A stretch of DNA of 64,000 bases. Source: Lates calcarifer (Eukaryota; Chordata; Actinopteri; Centropomidae). This document shows positions 1 to 12,220 of the stretch, one piece after another. Position 1 is the first letter of the stretch; the number at the start of each line of letters is the position of its first letter. Location: the NCBI RefSeq assembly GCF_001640805.2, contig NC_066847.1:19397504-19461503 (forward strand), given 5' to 3'. The position numbers were made by a program, and so were the translations under genes. Below the pieces are notes generated by a model. The model was not told the DNA's origin and did not search any database. It worked only from the letters and a program-made list of their open reading frames with translations.

Positions 1-100
1 TCGTCAGCGCCCAAAGGTGCAGGAAGCCACGCCAGAACTGCCCGGCCAACCCCCGAAACACACCTACCGCACTGTTAAAACCTCGATAGTCATCCGGTGA
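1..100 (+). other. possible 3' end of an upstream coding exon
   Basis: One forward frame (from base 2) is open from the window edge to a TGA at 98-100, giving 32 codons with a hydrophilic, proline-rich composition ending TVKTSIVIR. I do not recognise it. It could be the last codons of a neighbour (pi4k2b or another gene of the syntenic block) or chance, since 32 open codons are not significant alone. No splice acceptor is visible because the window begins inside it. Confidence 0.2.
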
Positions 101-704
101 CACTGCCTGTGCACAGAAGTGGGCGGTGGAAGGCAGACTTATCTCTTCCACCCGCAGCCTACTTTTTTATATTCTGCTGACGCCTGATGCCAAGACACAT
201 GGATCTGGGACAACGACCGGGGACAGAGCTGGATATGGGAGTTCTCGTTTTACATACCTCAACAGGTAGATGTGATGATAAACCTACAGGGCAAAGGCGG
301 GCGATAGGGAGCAGGCCTACAGTTATTTTTATTTTATCACTAAATGTGCTTGTTTTCTCTCGGTACTTTTTTTATTGTGGCCCTCCTGTAAGATGAAACC
401 CTCTTTGTGAGACTATACCTGCGTTTCTTTTCATGCCTTAAATTTGCCCATGTTTTCTGCTCGTTATTGTGTTGCTTTGGGATCATAGAAACCTAATATC
501 ATTATTTGAAGTACTACAGTGTGTGTTTATGAAGTCATTTTAAGCTTGATTCAACTTTAATGACACGCAAACCTGTTGGATCAACGTGGGTTTTGTTTGG
601 CTCGGCGCTGCCACACAGTCTCTCTGTCATGTCTCCAGTGAGAAGAGCCACATTCGGATATTTTTTCACCCCCGGCACTCCTGCATGAAGATGAACCTCT
701 GCCT

Positions 705-815
705 GGATTTGTGAATGGGCTGTGAACACCATCCCTAAAGGCAGGATTTGAACATGGGTCCAGGAAGGAAGGCAAGATGTTGGCATAGCTGTTGAGTTAG
801 GAGCCCTGCTATGCC
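705..815 (-). repeat. possible tRNA-derived SINE relic
   Basis: On the - strand this segment carries a B-box-like GTTCAAATCC preceded by a D-arm/anticodon-like stretch (CTCAACAGCTATGCC, then CTTGCC). That resembles the tRNA-related head of fish SINEs. I cannot fold a convincing full cloverleaf, so it is not called a tRNA gene. Confidence 0.25.
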
Positions 816-1199
816 ATCAAATTGCCATCTTTCTCTCCCCTTTGCTGCAAAACACCCCAAGATTTTTTTCCTTCCTGGATACAACTGAGTGTGTTTTTGG
901 TTTCATTTTGTGATATGATTAATCTAAAATTCAACAGAACATCCTGTAAAGTGAATTAGAGATACACCTAAACTGTGAGTTTGTTGGGTTGCTTACTTTT
1001 TAAAAGACCAATTTTAAAAGTGGTGTTATCTAAAATAGTAGCAGAACTGCACTTTGTGGTACATCAATACTTCAGCCATAATGCCCAGCCCAATTCTCTC
1101 GCAGAATTCTATTCCAGTGCACAAATACCATATGCTATGCTATTAACATGATGATGACAAAGTAGGGCAAAATCAGTCAAAATACGGCTAACCCTGTGT

Positions 1200-1616
1200 C
1201 CAGTGGTGTAAAGTAACTAAGTACAATTACTCAAACACTGTAGGCTACTTCAGGACAATCTTGAGTTACTGTATTTCCTTTTTATGCTACTTCACACTCC
1301 ACTATATCTCAGAGGCAAATGTACTTTTTACTACACTACGTTAACTTGACAGCTGGAGTTTAAGGGTTTTTTTTGTTTGTTTGTTTTTTGGTTTATTAGT
1401 TTATTATTTGTTTTTTGATTTGTTTTTTTTAACCTTGTGACACGTGTAAAATAATGCAACACTCAGTGGCCATTCTCCATAATGTTTTTACTTTCAATAC
1501 TACAGTTTACTATTTTAGGATATAAGTATTATCTACTTTTACTTATGTACTATGACCTTTACTTGTAACATAGTGCATTTTCTGATACTCTCTCCTCTCC
1601 TTTACCTCCACTACCC
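1200..1616. repeat. teleost non-autonomous DNA-transposon-like repeat
   Basis: It begins CAGTGGTGTAAAGTAACTAA and runs through tracts such as 'tatgctactt' and 'cttttacttgtaac' to CTTTACCTCCACTACC. The two ends are imperfect inverted repeats (CAGTGGTGTAAAG against the complement of CTTTACCTCCACTA). I recognise this pattern as a very common fish repeat; its superfamily is not decided here. Confidence 0.65.
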
Positions 1617-1990
1617 AGTCCTTTTGCCCCTGTAAAATGACAACATTGTTAATACTATGTGTGTTATGTTAAGTAATGTGGCTTTTCTACTTAATTAAAG
1701 AGCTGAAATGAAAGGTCTGATATGTGGAATTATTTCCAAAGACTTAAATAGCTACTGCATTAATAGTGTGTGTAGGTAGGTATGTGTTCCAGTGGTGTAA
1801 TGATTTTTACATATCAGTCCTCTTCACTATGCCCTTAATAACATAAATACATTTGAATATTTTTCGTGTAGGATTTATTCATTTATTCATTAGCTCCTGG
1901 TGAAAAGTCAAAGTTTACCAATTTAAAATTAAAGTTCCAGTGACTTATTCAGCAATATAATAATCCGTGTCGTTTAATATGTTTAAATGA

Positions 1991-2013
1991 TTTTTTTTTT
2001 TTTTTTTTTTTTT
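1991..2013. repeat. poly(T) run
   Basis: Twenty-three consecutive T residues about 210 bp before the sepsecs promoter motifs. It is a simple homopolymer and its exact length may be unreliable in assembly. Confidence 0.9.
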
Positions 2014-2223
2014 ACATTTTTCATAAAACCTAAAAGGGGAATTTGAAGTTGTTGTTGCTTTTTTGTTTTTTGTTTAAATTATAAATGTTATTCTTCGTGT
2101 AAATGTAGTGTCTGTTCGTTCTGCATTATCGAAATGTTAGAATTGTTATGAATGACGGCCGTACAATTCGTAAAGATGACTGGCTCACTCCTCTGTACAA
2201 CACGATTAACTTGAACTCAACGT

Positions 2224-2268
2224 GGTCACGTGATAACCGCTCAGACGTCATATGATTGCGTGACGTAA
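2224..2268 (+). promoter_or_regulatory. sepsecs proximal promoter: E-box and CRE-like sites
   Basis: Three classic motifs lie within 45 bp: GTCACGTGAT (CACGTG at 2227-2232, the E-box/CLEAR type bound by USF, MITF/TFEB or MYC-MAX), GACGTCA at 2244-2250 and TGACGTAA at 2261-2268 (ATF/CREB half- and full-site types). They sit just upstream of a GC-rich, CCG-repeat-rich stretch (2280-2340) and the first exon. Motif matches are seen directly; binding is inference. Confidence 0.6.
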
Positions 2269-2299
2269 TTGTCTTCTCCGCTGCTTCCAACCCGCTGCC

Positions 2300-2410
2300 G
2301 CTGCCCCCGCCGCCGCCGCCTCCTGCAGCTCCTCCTGTTCCTACTCCCTGTCTTCACGCCTGTTCATAGTTTGGAGTCGGTTTGAGACACGAGGAGTCCT
2401 AACGGCGGAG
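2300..2410 (+). other. sepsecs non-coding first exon (start approximate)
   Basis: A GC-rich stretch ends in GGCGGAG|gtaagaag, a strong splice donor at 2411. The next exon (from 3820) begins two bases before the start codon, so the 5' UTR must come from an upstream exon, and this is the best candidate. The 5' edge is a guess because no TATA box is seen and the transcription start cannot be read from sequence. Confidence 0.55.
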
Positions 2411-2989
2411 GTAAGAAGATTCACTAACCGTCATCTCCAAAAACAGCCCCGGTGAAACTGCACGGTCTTGCTTCTCGCGTGGAGACATTAGCTTAGCCGA
2501 GCTGCTAGCAGCCTTGTTCAGCATGGTAAAGGGCATGAGGCAACAGTTTGTCAAAGTGAATGCGTGCTCCCAGTTAGCTTAATAGAGTGAAGTTTACAGC
2601 TGTGGTTGGGAAGGAAATGTTTGACACTGATATAACCCGACGTTTTCTGCCGTTAAAGCGGGGCAGCAGACAGAAAAAACATAAACTTGGCAGATGTCAG
2701 AGGGACTTGTAACATTATGTATGAATTTATTTATCAAAACAAAACATTTACTTGCAGTGAATTTGATAAAACATGTAGTTGGACATTTTCTGCTCATTTT
2801 CCTGCTGCTCTGTTTCTGTAACGCATACTTCTTGTTGCTGTGAATACGTTACCAAGAAATTCTGTAGAAGGGAAACATATATGCCCTCATCCATGAATGG
2901 GGTGTAACATAAATATCAAATTGTTTAAAACAAAAAGCTGACAACAATAGGAACAACATGAAACACATGAAAGACACTAGAATTAAAAT

Positions 2990-3370
2990 AAGATTTAAAA
3001 TAAGAAACAGAATTATTTTCTCAGCTTTTCATGCCATGGATTCCAAGGTGCCCAAAATGTGCTGAGGAATCCCCCCCACACACACACATCATTACACCAG
3101 CACCTGCCTGGACTCGCAGGTCAGGTCCATGGATTCAATGCTGTTGATGCCAAATTCTGACTCTGAATCTACATGCCTCAGCAGAAATCAGAATTCATCA
3201 GACCAGGCAATCAAGGCTGGATGTGTTGTTCACTCTGAGATGCTTTTCTGCTTATCTCAGTTGTAAAGAGTGGTTATCTGAGTTACCATAGCCTTTCTGT
3301 CAGCTCCAGCCAGTTTGGTCAGTATGTCATTTCTGATCAAAAAGTAGGTGTGGCATGGAAAAGGTGAAAG
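2990..3370. repeat. interspersed repeat fragment in sepsecs intron 1
   Basis: Phrases such as 'atgctgttgatgccaaattc', 'tcatcagaccaggcaa' and 'agagtggttatctgagttac' are ones I recognise from a dispersed repeat found widely in fish genomes. No open frame or terminal repeat remains, so the class is unknown. Confidence 0.55.
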
Positions 3371-3821
3371 GGACACCACACTAATTTAGTACTGGACTTT
3401 CAAAATAGGTCTCATAAAAGACAGATTAATAAAAAAAACAATTAAATAAATATCCAGCCTTTTAGTTCCCACATTTCCTATAGTAACTTCCCTTTATCAC
3501 GCCTTCCCTATGAGGTAAACACCACATGTCTTTCAGACTCTACATCCTCAGGCTCTCTGTTATAAAGTTGTAGTTTCAAAGTCCAATCTGATGCAACCAT
3601 CAATGACATCAAGATGTGAGAAAGCTCCTCCATAGCCACAGAGGACATAATAGGACTGTTTACATATGAACAGTGGTGTTTCTAATGTCTAGTACACCCA
3701 CCTTTATCTTCCCTTGTTATAATGATTTATTTCTTACAGCTACAGATTGTGCTTCTGAGCTGTGTTTGAGTGTTTGAGAATTGTCAGCTGATGTTAACAT
3801 GAAGCTCTGTGTTTGGCAGAG

Positions 3822-6800
3822 ATGAACAGCGAAAACTTCACCCTGAGTGAGAAGATAGTGTCGCCCTCCTACATTCGACAGGGTTCTCAGGCGCGTCGGA
3901 GCCATGAGCAGCTCATCAGACACTTACTGGAGCAGGTAATGTCAACAGCTGACTTCAGGTTTTCTCCAGGTCACTGCAGACACATCCGTGTTTCACGTGT
4001 GTGTGTGTGTGTGTGTGTATTGCAGGGTAAGTGTCCAGAGGAAGGATGGAGTGAGAGCACCATAGAGCTCTTCCTGAATGAGCTGGCTGTGATGGACAGC
4101 AATAACTTCCTTGGCAACTGTGGAGTAGGGGAGAGGGAGGGTCGGGTGGCATCCAGCCTTGTGGCAAGACGACATTACAGGTTCAAGTTTGATATTAGCT
4201 TAACTATAATTGGATGCTATATCCAATAAAAAAATACTGAACTTTGTGAGTTTGATATTGATATTTGAGACACTGATATAAAAAAACACCGGTAAATATG
4301 TATATTTGCAAATATTTGTTTTAATGAATCCAATGAATTTGGTTTTTAAAGAAATGTATGGATATTGTCGCAGAGCTCAGTTTTCAACATTTCTGATTAT
4401 GTGATACATTATGTGAGCTACCTCCATGACAACTGAACAAACTCCTACTCCAACCTACTGAAAGCTCCAGAAAAAGCTAGTAAGTGGACCTTGAATTAAG
4501 ATTTGTGTAGGACATTTAATAGGGAAAAAAGCACTCTGTATTACTTTGTACAGTAATGGCATACGTGTTTCAGAGTTACCTCAGACATTACAACTGCTGG
4601 CTGATCTAAACACTGATATGAACACCAATTAATTTATCATGAGGTAAACTTGCCCATACTAGGCTCTAGTCAACATATTACTGACATATATTCAGAACTT
4701 CTAGCCATACAAATCTTCTCTAATGACCAATCAAATAGCAGATTTGCACACTTCATAAAGTTTAGGAAGTTGTTTAACAGTTCCCGTTGTGACATTCAGC
4801 TGTTTTATGTAGGTTGATCCATGGCATTGGTCGGTCAGGTGACATTGCTGCTATTCAGCCCAAAGCCGCAGGATCCAGCCTGCTTAACAAGCTGACCAAC
4901 TCAGTCGTGTTGGATATCTTAAAGCTTGCAGGTGTGTATATCTTATCAGCCAAATAAAGTGTATTAAACTGTGCAGGGCCATTTAATATTTGTGCTAAAT
5001 AATGTTTGATAATGTTTTTATTACTTTTTAGTCAATGAACTGTTAGTGAAGAAAGATATGCTTTGAATAGGGAGGAAAAAAAATTGAACTCATAAAGGGC
5101 TATTACAGCAATTTTAATACTGCACTACCAGAAAGTTGGGGGATTCAGTGGAGGCAAAAAACCTCCAAACACATCATCAAGGTTATTTTATCGAAACATA
5201 ATACAAATGTTTTTACAGGCTGACTGTTAGGCCTGGCCTTTTTACTTGCACGTGTAAATGGAGGGGAAAAAAAAAAAGCATGTTGTCTCTCGTCTGGATG
5301 ACAGGTGTGCGGAGTGTGGCCAGCTGCTTTGTTGTTCCCATGGCAACAGGAATGAGCTTGACTCTGTGCTTCCTGACCCTTCGTCATCGGAGGCCCAAGG
5401 CTCGCTACATCATTTGGCCTCGCATCGACCAGAAGTCCTGTTTCAAAGCCATGATCACAGCAGGTGATAATATGACTTTAATACCCAATGTTGTGTCACC
5501 CTTACGTCCTGTTCGCAGACTGGTGTTTGTTTTTCATATTACTGTAGTTCAGTTCAGTTTCACCCGCTTATCTGAGAATCGGGTTGCGGTGGCAACAGGC
5601 TAAGCAGGGTATTTCAGACGTCCCTTTCCCTGGCAACACTTTTCAGCTCTTCCTGTGGAATTCCAAGGCATTTTCAGGCCAGAAGAGACAGGGAGGAGGG
5701 GCCAGACTAAGAGCGGTTCAAAACAAAACCCTGATGACATGGAATCTTTGAGAGTTGGCCACCTCGCCCAGAAAAGGGAAACCGGGACACCTTCCTGGAG
5801 CCAGACCTAGGAGGGGAGCTCACCGGCTAGTGTCTGGTGGCCGGGCTTTCGCTCATGGGACCTGGCCAGGCTCAGCCCAAACAAATTACATGGGGCCACC
5901 ACCCCGTGGCCCCAACACCTGCAGGGATAGGCATTGGGGTTGGGTGCTTTGCCAACCCGGTGGCAGGCAAAGGCAGGGTGTAGACTAGTTCTAGGAATGT
6001 GGAATGTCACCTCTCTGGCGGGGAAGGAGCTTGAACTGGTGCGGGAGGTGGAGCCCGCCATGTTAAGTGTCTTATCTCTGCACCCATCCAGCATCCCTAG
6101 ACTCATCAGACGTTTGCTTCTTCCCAACAGAAACACATACAGTCACACCTGAGGGCTTTCACCATGTCTTGCTCATATTTGACTGTTTTATTAGGTTTTG
6201 AACCAGTGGTGATGGAGAATGTTCTCGAAGGCGATGAGTTGCGGACCGACTTGGAAGCGGTCGAGCGCAAGATCGACGAGCTTGGAGCTGAGAACATCCT
6301 GTGTGTTCATTCAACAACGTCCTGCTTTGCCCCACGAGTCCCTGACAGGTGGTGTAAGCTCTTGTTCATGCGCTTAGGCTTCTCTAGATGTTAAGATTAG
6401 GATCACATGAAGTTTATCATTAAATAGTTAAAGGCAATTATTTAAACGACTCACATGTGTCACTTCTTTTTAAATAAAGTTGCTATAAGCTCCTTACTTT
6501 TCTAAAAGTCCATGTTATCTTGTCTTGCAGGCTTGAGGAGCTGGCTACTCTATGTGCCAAACATAACATTCCCCATATAGTTAATAATGCATACGGTGTG
6601 CAGTCATCCAAATGCATGCACCTTATTCAACAGGTAGGTGCCACTCATCCCTGATAAATCTCTCATTTTTCCTCACTGATGATAGACATGGTGGTTAGTA
6701 AAATCTGTCCTTGACTGTCTTTCATCAGGGGGCCCGTGTTGGAAGAATAGATGCCTTTGTGCAGAGCTTGGACAAGAACTTCATGGTTCCAGTAGGTGGC

Positions 6801-9800
6801 GCCATAATCGCAGGTTTTGATGAGTCCTTCATACAGGAGATAAGTAAGATGTACCCAGGTAAGTGGATGTGTATTTTTGTGCATGCATTTTTGCTTAGGC
6901 ATGTTTATATAAATTTGTATGCGTGTTTAGATACACATATACTGTATCTCTCCTGGTGTAATACTGATACATTTGTGTCTACGGAAATATTATGCCAACT
7001 TTCAAAAATGTTCAGAGTTCAATGTTCAAAGCAGCTGTGCAAAAACTGTTTGTTTAGAAAACAGTCTAAAATGAGAAAAATGACCATTTAACGATAAAGC
7101 TGATGATATTCTATTATAATAAAAAAATGTTCATGTTTGTGAACAAAATTAGTAAACTAAGAATCTGATGCCATTTTTTGATTCCTGACCATCTCTCATT
7201 CTCAGCATTACAGATAGATTTTTGTCAGTACTCAGAAAGTGTTGAAATTGAATACCCAGCCCTAGCTATCATCCATGACTATACAGTTTTAAATTTTCTT
7301 TTGTTGTCAGGGCAGTTCTGAGTAGGAGTCATATACACAATCAGAGAAAACTGATACAGGGTCTGCCACAGACGAGATGCCTCACGTTCACAGCCTGTGA
7401 TGCTTACTTTATCGTTGTGTCTGTCTAGTTCCTGTAACTGCTTAACAAAGTCACTTCTCGGCCTTCTGTGTCCAGGTCGAGCATCAGCTTCACCCTCCCT
7501 TGACGTCCTCATTACCCTTCTTAGCCTGGGAGCCAGCGGCTACAAGAAACTCCTGTCAGAAAGAAAGGTGAGAGCGTACGCACATCATTTAATAAGGCTA
7601 AATATAGTTGGACACATACTTGAGGTGAGGTGTGATATCTGCTGGATGCTCTCAGATGGTACGATCAGAATAATGTAGACTGGTATAAAAACACTGCGGC
7701 AATGTTAGTCACGCATTAGAATCATTCTGAATGTCTTTCTGTGCGTGCTGCTGTGTCAACATCTTTCCCCTGAAGACAGCAAAGAACAGCTTACATAAGT
7801 TGTATTGAATTGCAGTGGATCACATGTTATGATTGTGTGTGTGTGAGTGAGTGAGTGTGTGCAGAGCTTTACTTTACCTGCAATATAACTGAGGAATGAG
7901 ACTTGAACAAGCATTAAGCTCTGTAGAGGGAGGTGTATGCTAAAGCAGGATAGAATTGATCCAGAAGTTTCAGAAAACATCCCCTGGTGGCTTCCTGCTT
8001 TAAAGCAGAGTTGCTCACAATGCAGCATCCCCCCTCTTTAAATGGTCGGCACTGCAGCATTCTCACACCTCTGAACTGCTGTACCATAAATGTACTGTAA
8101 ATGTACTGGGCTGTATCTGTTTCTTTCAATGCTCAGACCTCGGGAAGACTCAGAAATAAGCAACTCTTGTTTAAGAAGCAAGAGAAGAGAATTTTTTGGG
8201 GAAATAATATCAAAAAGAAATGCAGAGTAAACACAAATTACAACTTAAAGTGCTCATATCTAAAAATGACACTCTTACAGGATGGCACATAATACCCGAA
8301 ATACCATTAGCATAAACTTGACTCCGTAGCAGAAATATACATCTAGGAAATTCCTCTGGCCTCTCACATGACCCGACGTCGCCAAGGCTTATTGATTTCT
8401 TTCGGTCCACGTTATGCATAATTAATGTACAGGACCCGTTTTCCATAGTGTGTGGGGAACTGAGTGATTTCCTCACATCTCTCCCGGGGTCACAAGCTTT
8501 AAATAATTCAAACATTCCTTCTGTTGAGGTTCATCACAGCCTCATGTAGCCATTTTAGAAAATGTCTAGATATTGAAAAGAACCAACGGATGATGTGTGT
8601 TTTTATAGTAATGATGGGGTTCAGTCATCTCACACACACACACACAGTTATTGTCTGCAGAGTCGTAGCCACGCACACTCTCCACCACTAGCACCCCTCC
8701 TTTTAGGATAATAAAGTCACCCATTGTTATTAGAGAACAAGGGACACTTAGAGACACTTGACATCATCGTAAGGCTGTTTGTGTTTGAGAAAATATTTTC
8801 CTTCTTGATGCTTTCAAATTAGGAAAGTATGAGTCAGCAAGCACGCTGACACACACACACACACCCAGCGTTGCAGAGAGCAGATCTTTTAATGTGCGAC
8901 GCTTCACTGGGGAATCTGGCACCAGTAACCAGCAACAAAAACACTGTGATTTGTTGTTGCGCAGCTTCCCCTCCTGCCCTGGTCTCATAACATCTGTGTT
9001 CAAAACTCTGGAGTCTTTGTTCAGCCTTCCACTCACTGCACTAAACCCACTTTGTCAGCATATTTAAAACATGTGGATGCTAAAATCTCAGGTTAAAAGG
9101 ATGTGCTCATTCTCTCCTGCCTCTCTAATTGATCCCAGAGGTGGATGCGTGATGTGAACAGAGATCCCAGCCAGAGATGGAGAGGAAGTTGACCCACTGT
9201 TTGTGCTGAAGTTCGGGAATGAAACACACAGGCGGACGGGGGGGGGGGGGGGGGGGGGGGGGGGGTTGGACCAGCCTGTTTGTGGGGAGATTTGCTTGAT
9301 TAGCAGTAAAACCAAGGCTGCTGCTGCTGCTAAAATAAGGCTGTGGCAGTGTGTGAAAGGAGCATTGTGCTACTATTTATAGCTCTTTTCTGTGCCCCCT
9401 GCTCCTTCTTGTTCTGTCTCTACATGTTTTTTTTTTTTCTGTGTCTGCATGGCCTGCAGGAGATTTATTTGTTCCTGGCTCAGGAGCTGAAGAGTCTGGC
9501 CTCTGCACACGGGGAGCGATTGCTTCACACCCCACATAACCCCATTTCACTGGGTATGCTCAATGTGCTACCACAGACTATATATTCTGTCCATATATTG
9601 TTGGTTTATTTTGTGTGTTTATTGAGTAGTGAAAGCTGCATTTCTGACCTTACATTCCTGAAATCCTAAATATTCAATGGAATAATTGTGTGTATGTGTG
9701 TCGGGTGTGGCATCTCTCTCCTCCAGCCATGTCTTTGGATTGTCTCCAGGCTGAGAACGAAAAGGCAGTGACTCAGCTGGGCTCCATGTTGTTCACCCGG

Positions 9801-12220
9801 CAAGTGTCAGGAGCCAGGTATGAAAGCTTTTAAAGGGCATGGCCGCAATAAGGCCTGGAAATGGAATCATGGGGAAGGGAGGGAAAACAGAAGGGTGTGT
9901 GTGTGTGGGGGGTGGGGGACTTGGAAAGACACAGAGTGAGCTGATGCGTCACAGAAGTCAAAAACTGGTTTGTTAGTGTCCTCCAAATTAAGGGGATGAG
10001 CCGATTGTTGCCAAACAAAACAGCCAGTAGAAATCATCAATCTGGCAGAAAGATCTGCTGAATATGGTGGAGCGGAGACTACTTAATATGATTAGACAGC
10101 CTATCCTATCAGGCTCCTAATTTAACAGGATGTTTCCATTACCTTCCACAGAGCGATGTTGTTTCCACAGCAGGCACAAACTGATGCAGCATTGACAGCC
10201 ATGTTTCCACTCCCACTTTTATTTCTGAGCAATAGGGAGGAGAGTTTGTCGATTCCTCTCTGTTGCCTTCTGCTTCAGTTGCACATGGCTGCATAAGTAC
10301 TGAATTTCAAGTTGGGGGGGTCACTTGTTTCCCTGTTTTTCTCTTCAATAGTTTTCGACCAAGCTTAGGAGCCCATCTTGACCCATTAAATATCCTGAAT
10401 GAATGATTTATTTGGGTCATTCTCTCACGATTGTTTTGTGTTGTTGAGATTCGAGTGTTGTCATGGCTTAATTTCATTATAGAAGCATCAAAGAAACCGC
10501 CTCCATGCTTCCACCTTGCTTTCTTGCTTTCCTCCAAATGAGCATTTTTCCAAGGTCAGGATGTAGAGTCCAGTCAAGTCTTTTATCTCAGTAGCATACT
10601 TAATGAGACGCACTGATTTCTGAAGATAATGTTTCAATGACACACATTAATCTTCATATTTACTTTGAAGCATTATGTACACTCTTACTAAGTGAAGTAT
10701 TCGCAGTGACAACCATGAATATTGTGAGGGAGCTGGCATATTTCACATCAACTATAAGCTATTCTCTTACCTAGAAATAAAAACAGATCAACAGAGATCT
10801 ACATCTTATTACAGTGCATTCCTCTACCATAATAGTCTCCTAATAGCTAGCCAGTAATTGATTTCACATTAAAGTGAATCTAAACTGTGCTGACAGTGGT
10901 GAAACTGACAGATTTCAGAGGCATATGTATTGTTTACAGTATTGCAGAGTTTGACACCAGCTACAATTTAAAAGTTTACTAGTTTGTCACTTTTAAAGGC
11001 ACCTCTGAAACACTTGCAAGTTGCAGTATGTTGGTAATGCGGCACTGCTTCATGGTCTCTTGTCTCTGCTTTTTAAAAACTGGTACGTTTGAGAGGGAAT
11101 TTGCAGAATGAAGCCTTCCTTCCGTTCTTGAAGCTTACCTTTTCTTGTATGGATCTTGGTAACTTGTTTGACACAATTAATACACAGCATGTTTTCAAAG
11201 TGTGTCACATGCTAACTTATCTGGCCAGATCTCACAGTTCATTGTTATGGCCTGCGACTTTCCTGTTTTGGCTCAAACTCTCTGCTCACATAGTGTCATT
11301 TCTGGTAACAGGAGGCAGCTGTTTTCAGCAAAAGATCTGATAAAACTGTACAGTACCTTGCCAGCACCAAACAGACTTGGCAACAGGCTGGTGGACATAG
11401 TGATCACCAGATATTTCCCTCAGGAGTTGGTAGAGACCAAACACAGAGCTAAAAGCTGAGTGAATACTGAACCATGGAGGTCAGAAACATGACTCCAAGT
11501 GAATGTTTATGTTGTCTGTTTCTGCTTGATGCTTGAATTTGCCAAAAACTTAAAAGATGATTATGTGTCAGTGTTATGTTTTGACTTATGTGTAATGCAG
11601 CAGTGCACTGTATCATTTATAGTAGCATTTTTTCATAACTGAGGAAAGATTATTGATTAGAATTCTTGTACCACTTTAATGTTTTCCACAACCATTACAG
11701 TTGTTTTATAATGAGCGAATAATACAAATGGTAAGGTCATTTGACTCTCTTGGTGGATATTACAGCCTTCATTACAAGTGGAATTATTTTGTTTAGTGAT
11801 GTGTTGTTTAAATAAAAGTGGTTGTCTGTCAAGTGAATTTCCCGAATTTTGGCCAGGTCATAAAAAAGAAATTAATTCCAGTTGCAAAAAACAATGAACT
11901 CTAGTTGCTCCCTGACATTTTAAATAACCATCACTGTACTGCATTGTTCTTGTTTTTTCATATGTGTTTCCAGGGTAATACCACTGGGAAAGGAGCAGAC
12001 CATAAGTGGACACACGTTCCGTGGCTTTATGTCACACTCTGAGGTATACCCCTGCCCCTACCTCAATGCTGCCTCAGCTGTGGGCATCACGCGAGAGGAT
12101 GTTACACTGTGCATCAAACGGCTTGACAAGTGCCTGAAGACTCTGAAGAAAGAGTTAAACACAGCTAAAAGTAGCTCCCCAGTACCTCCGTCGAGACAGG
12201 AGGACACTGCAGGGGAGTGA
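3822..12220 (+). CDS. sepsecs: O-phosphoseryl-tRNA(Sec) selenium transferase (SepSecS)
   Basis: SepSecS is a PLP enzyme that converts phosphoseryl-tRNA(Sec) to selenocysteinyl-tRNA(Sec) with selenophosphate, the last step before selenoprotein synthesis. Coding exons: 3822-3935, 4026-4180, 4813-4931, 5305-5463, 6195-6348, 6531-6633, 6729-6858, 7476-7567, 9460-9553, 9727-9817, 11974-12220. They join in frame to 485 aa, close to the human 501, and the difference is a shorter C-terminal tail. Diagnostic stretches include [49 protein letters not shown] and [15 protein letters not shown]. The PLP-binding lysine falls at K284, the same number as in human. The start is the ATG at 3822, two bases into its exon; the TTG nine bases earlier is intronic. 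Intron 2 is only 90 bp, while introns 9 and 11 (counting the non-coding exon as exon 1, these follow coding exons 8 and 10) are about 1.9 and 2.2 kb. No disabling change is seen. Confidence 0.96.
3997..4018. repeat. (GT)n microsatellite next to a splice acceptor
   Basis: About eleven GT units lie in the 90-bp intron between the first two sepsecs coding exons, ending seven bases before the acceptor at 4025. The tract takes the place of most of the usual polypyrimidine tract. Confidence 0.9.
5545..6120 (+). mobile_element. non-LTR retrotransposon (LINE) 5' fragment
   Basis: The block reads 'cccgcttatctgagaatcgg', 'cggtggcaacaggctaagca' and then 'tggcggggaaggagcttgaa'. In one frame (about 5990-6055) it encodes [18 protein letters not shown], the start of the endonuclease region of a LINE family common in fish. 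Downstream endonuclease and reverse transcriptase are missing and the frame breaks, so it is a dead 5' fragment in the sepsecs intron between 5463 and 6195. Confidence 0.65.
9238..9265. repeat. poly(G) run
   Basis: Twenty-eight consecutive G residues in the sepsecs intron 7568-9459. Pure G runs this long are uncommon and error-prone in sequencing. On the transcript strand it could form G-quadruplexes. Confidence 0.9.

Larger units (their letters stand above)
101..2219. other. upstream flank of sepsecs, no gene recognised
   Basis: This stretch lies between the window edge and the sepsecs promoter. It holds a possible tRNA-like SINE relic (705-815), a transposon-like repeat (1200-1616) and a 23-base T run (1991-2013). 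The short open frames inside it show no protein family, codon pattern or splice context that I can support. Confidence 0.5.

Noticed and set aside
705..815. A genuine tRNA gene on the - strand
   Set aside because: A B-box-like motif is present but no acceptor stem or anticodon arm pairs convincingly; kept only as a weak SINE-like repeat.
5258..5603. Frames of 69 and 107 aa overlapping sepsecs exon 5305-5463
   Set aside because: The 107-aa frame is the real exon read into its flanking introns, and the other is a shadow; only the spliced segment is kept.
11089..11459. Overlapping + strand frames of 83 and 85 aa in a sepsecs intron
   Set aside because: No family features, weak codon pattern, and they lie inside the intron between 9817 and 11974.
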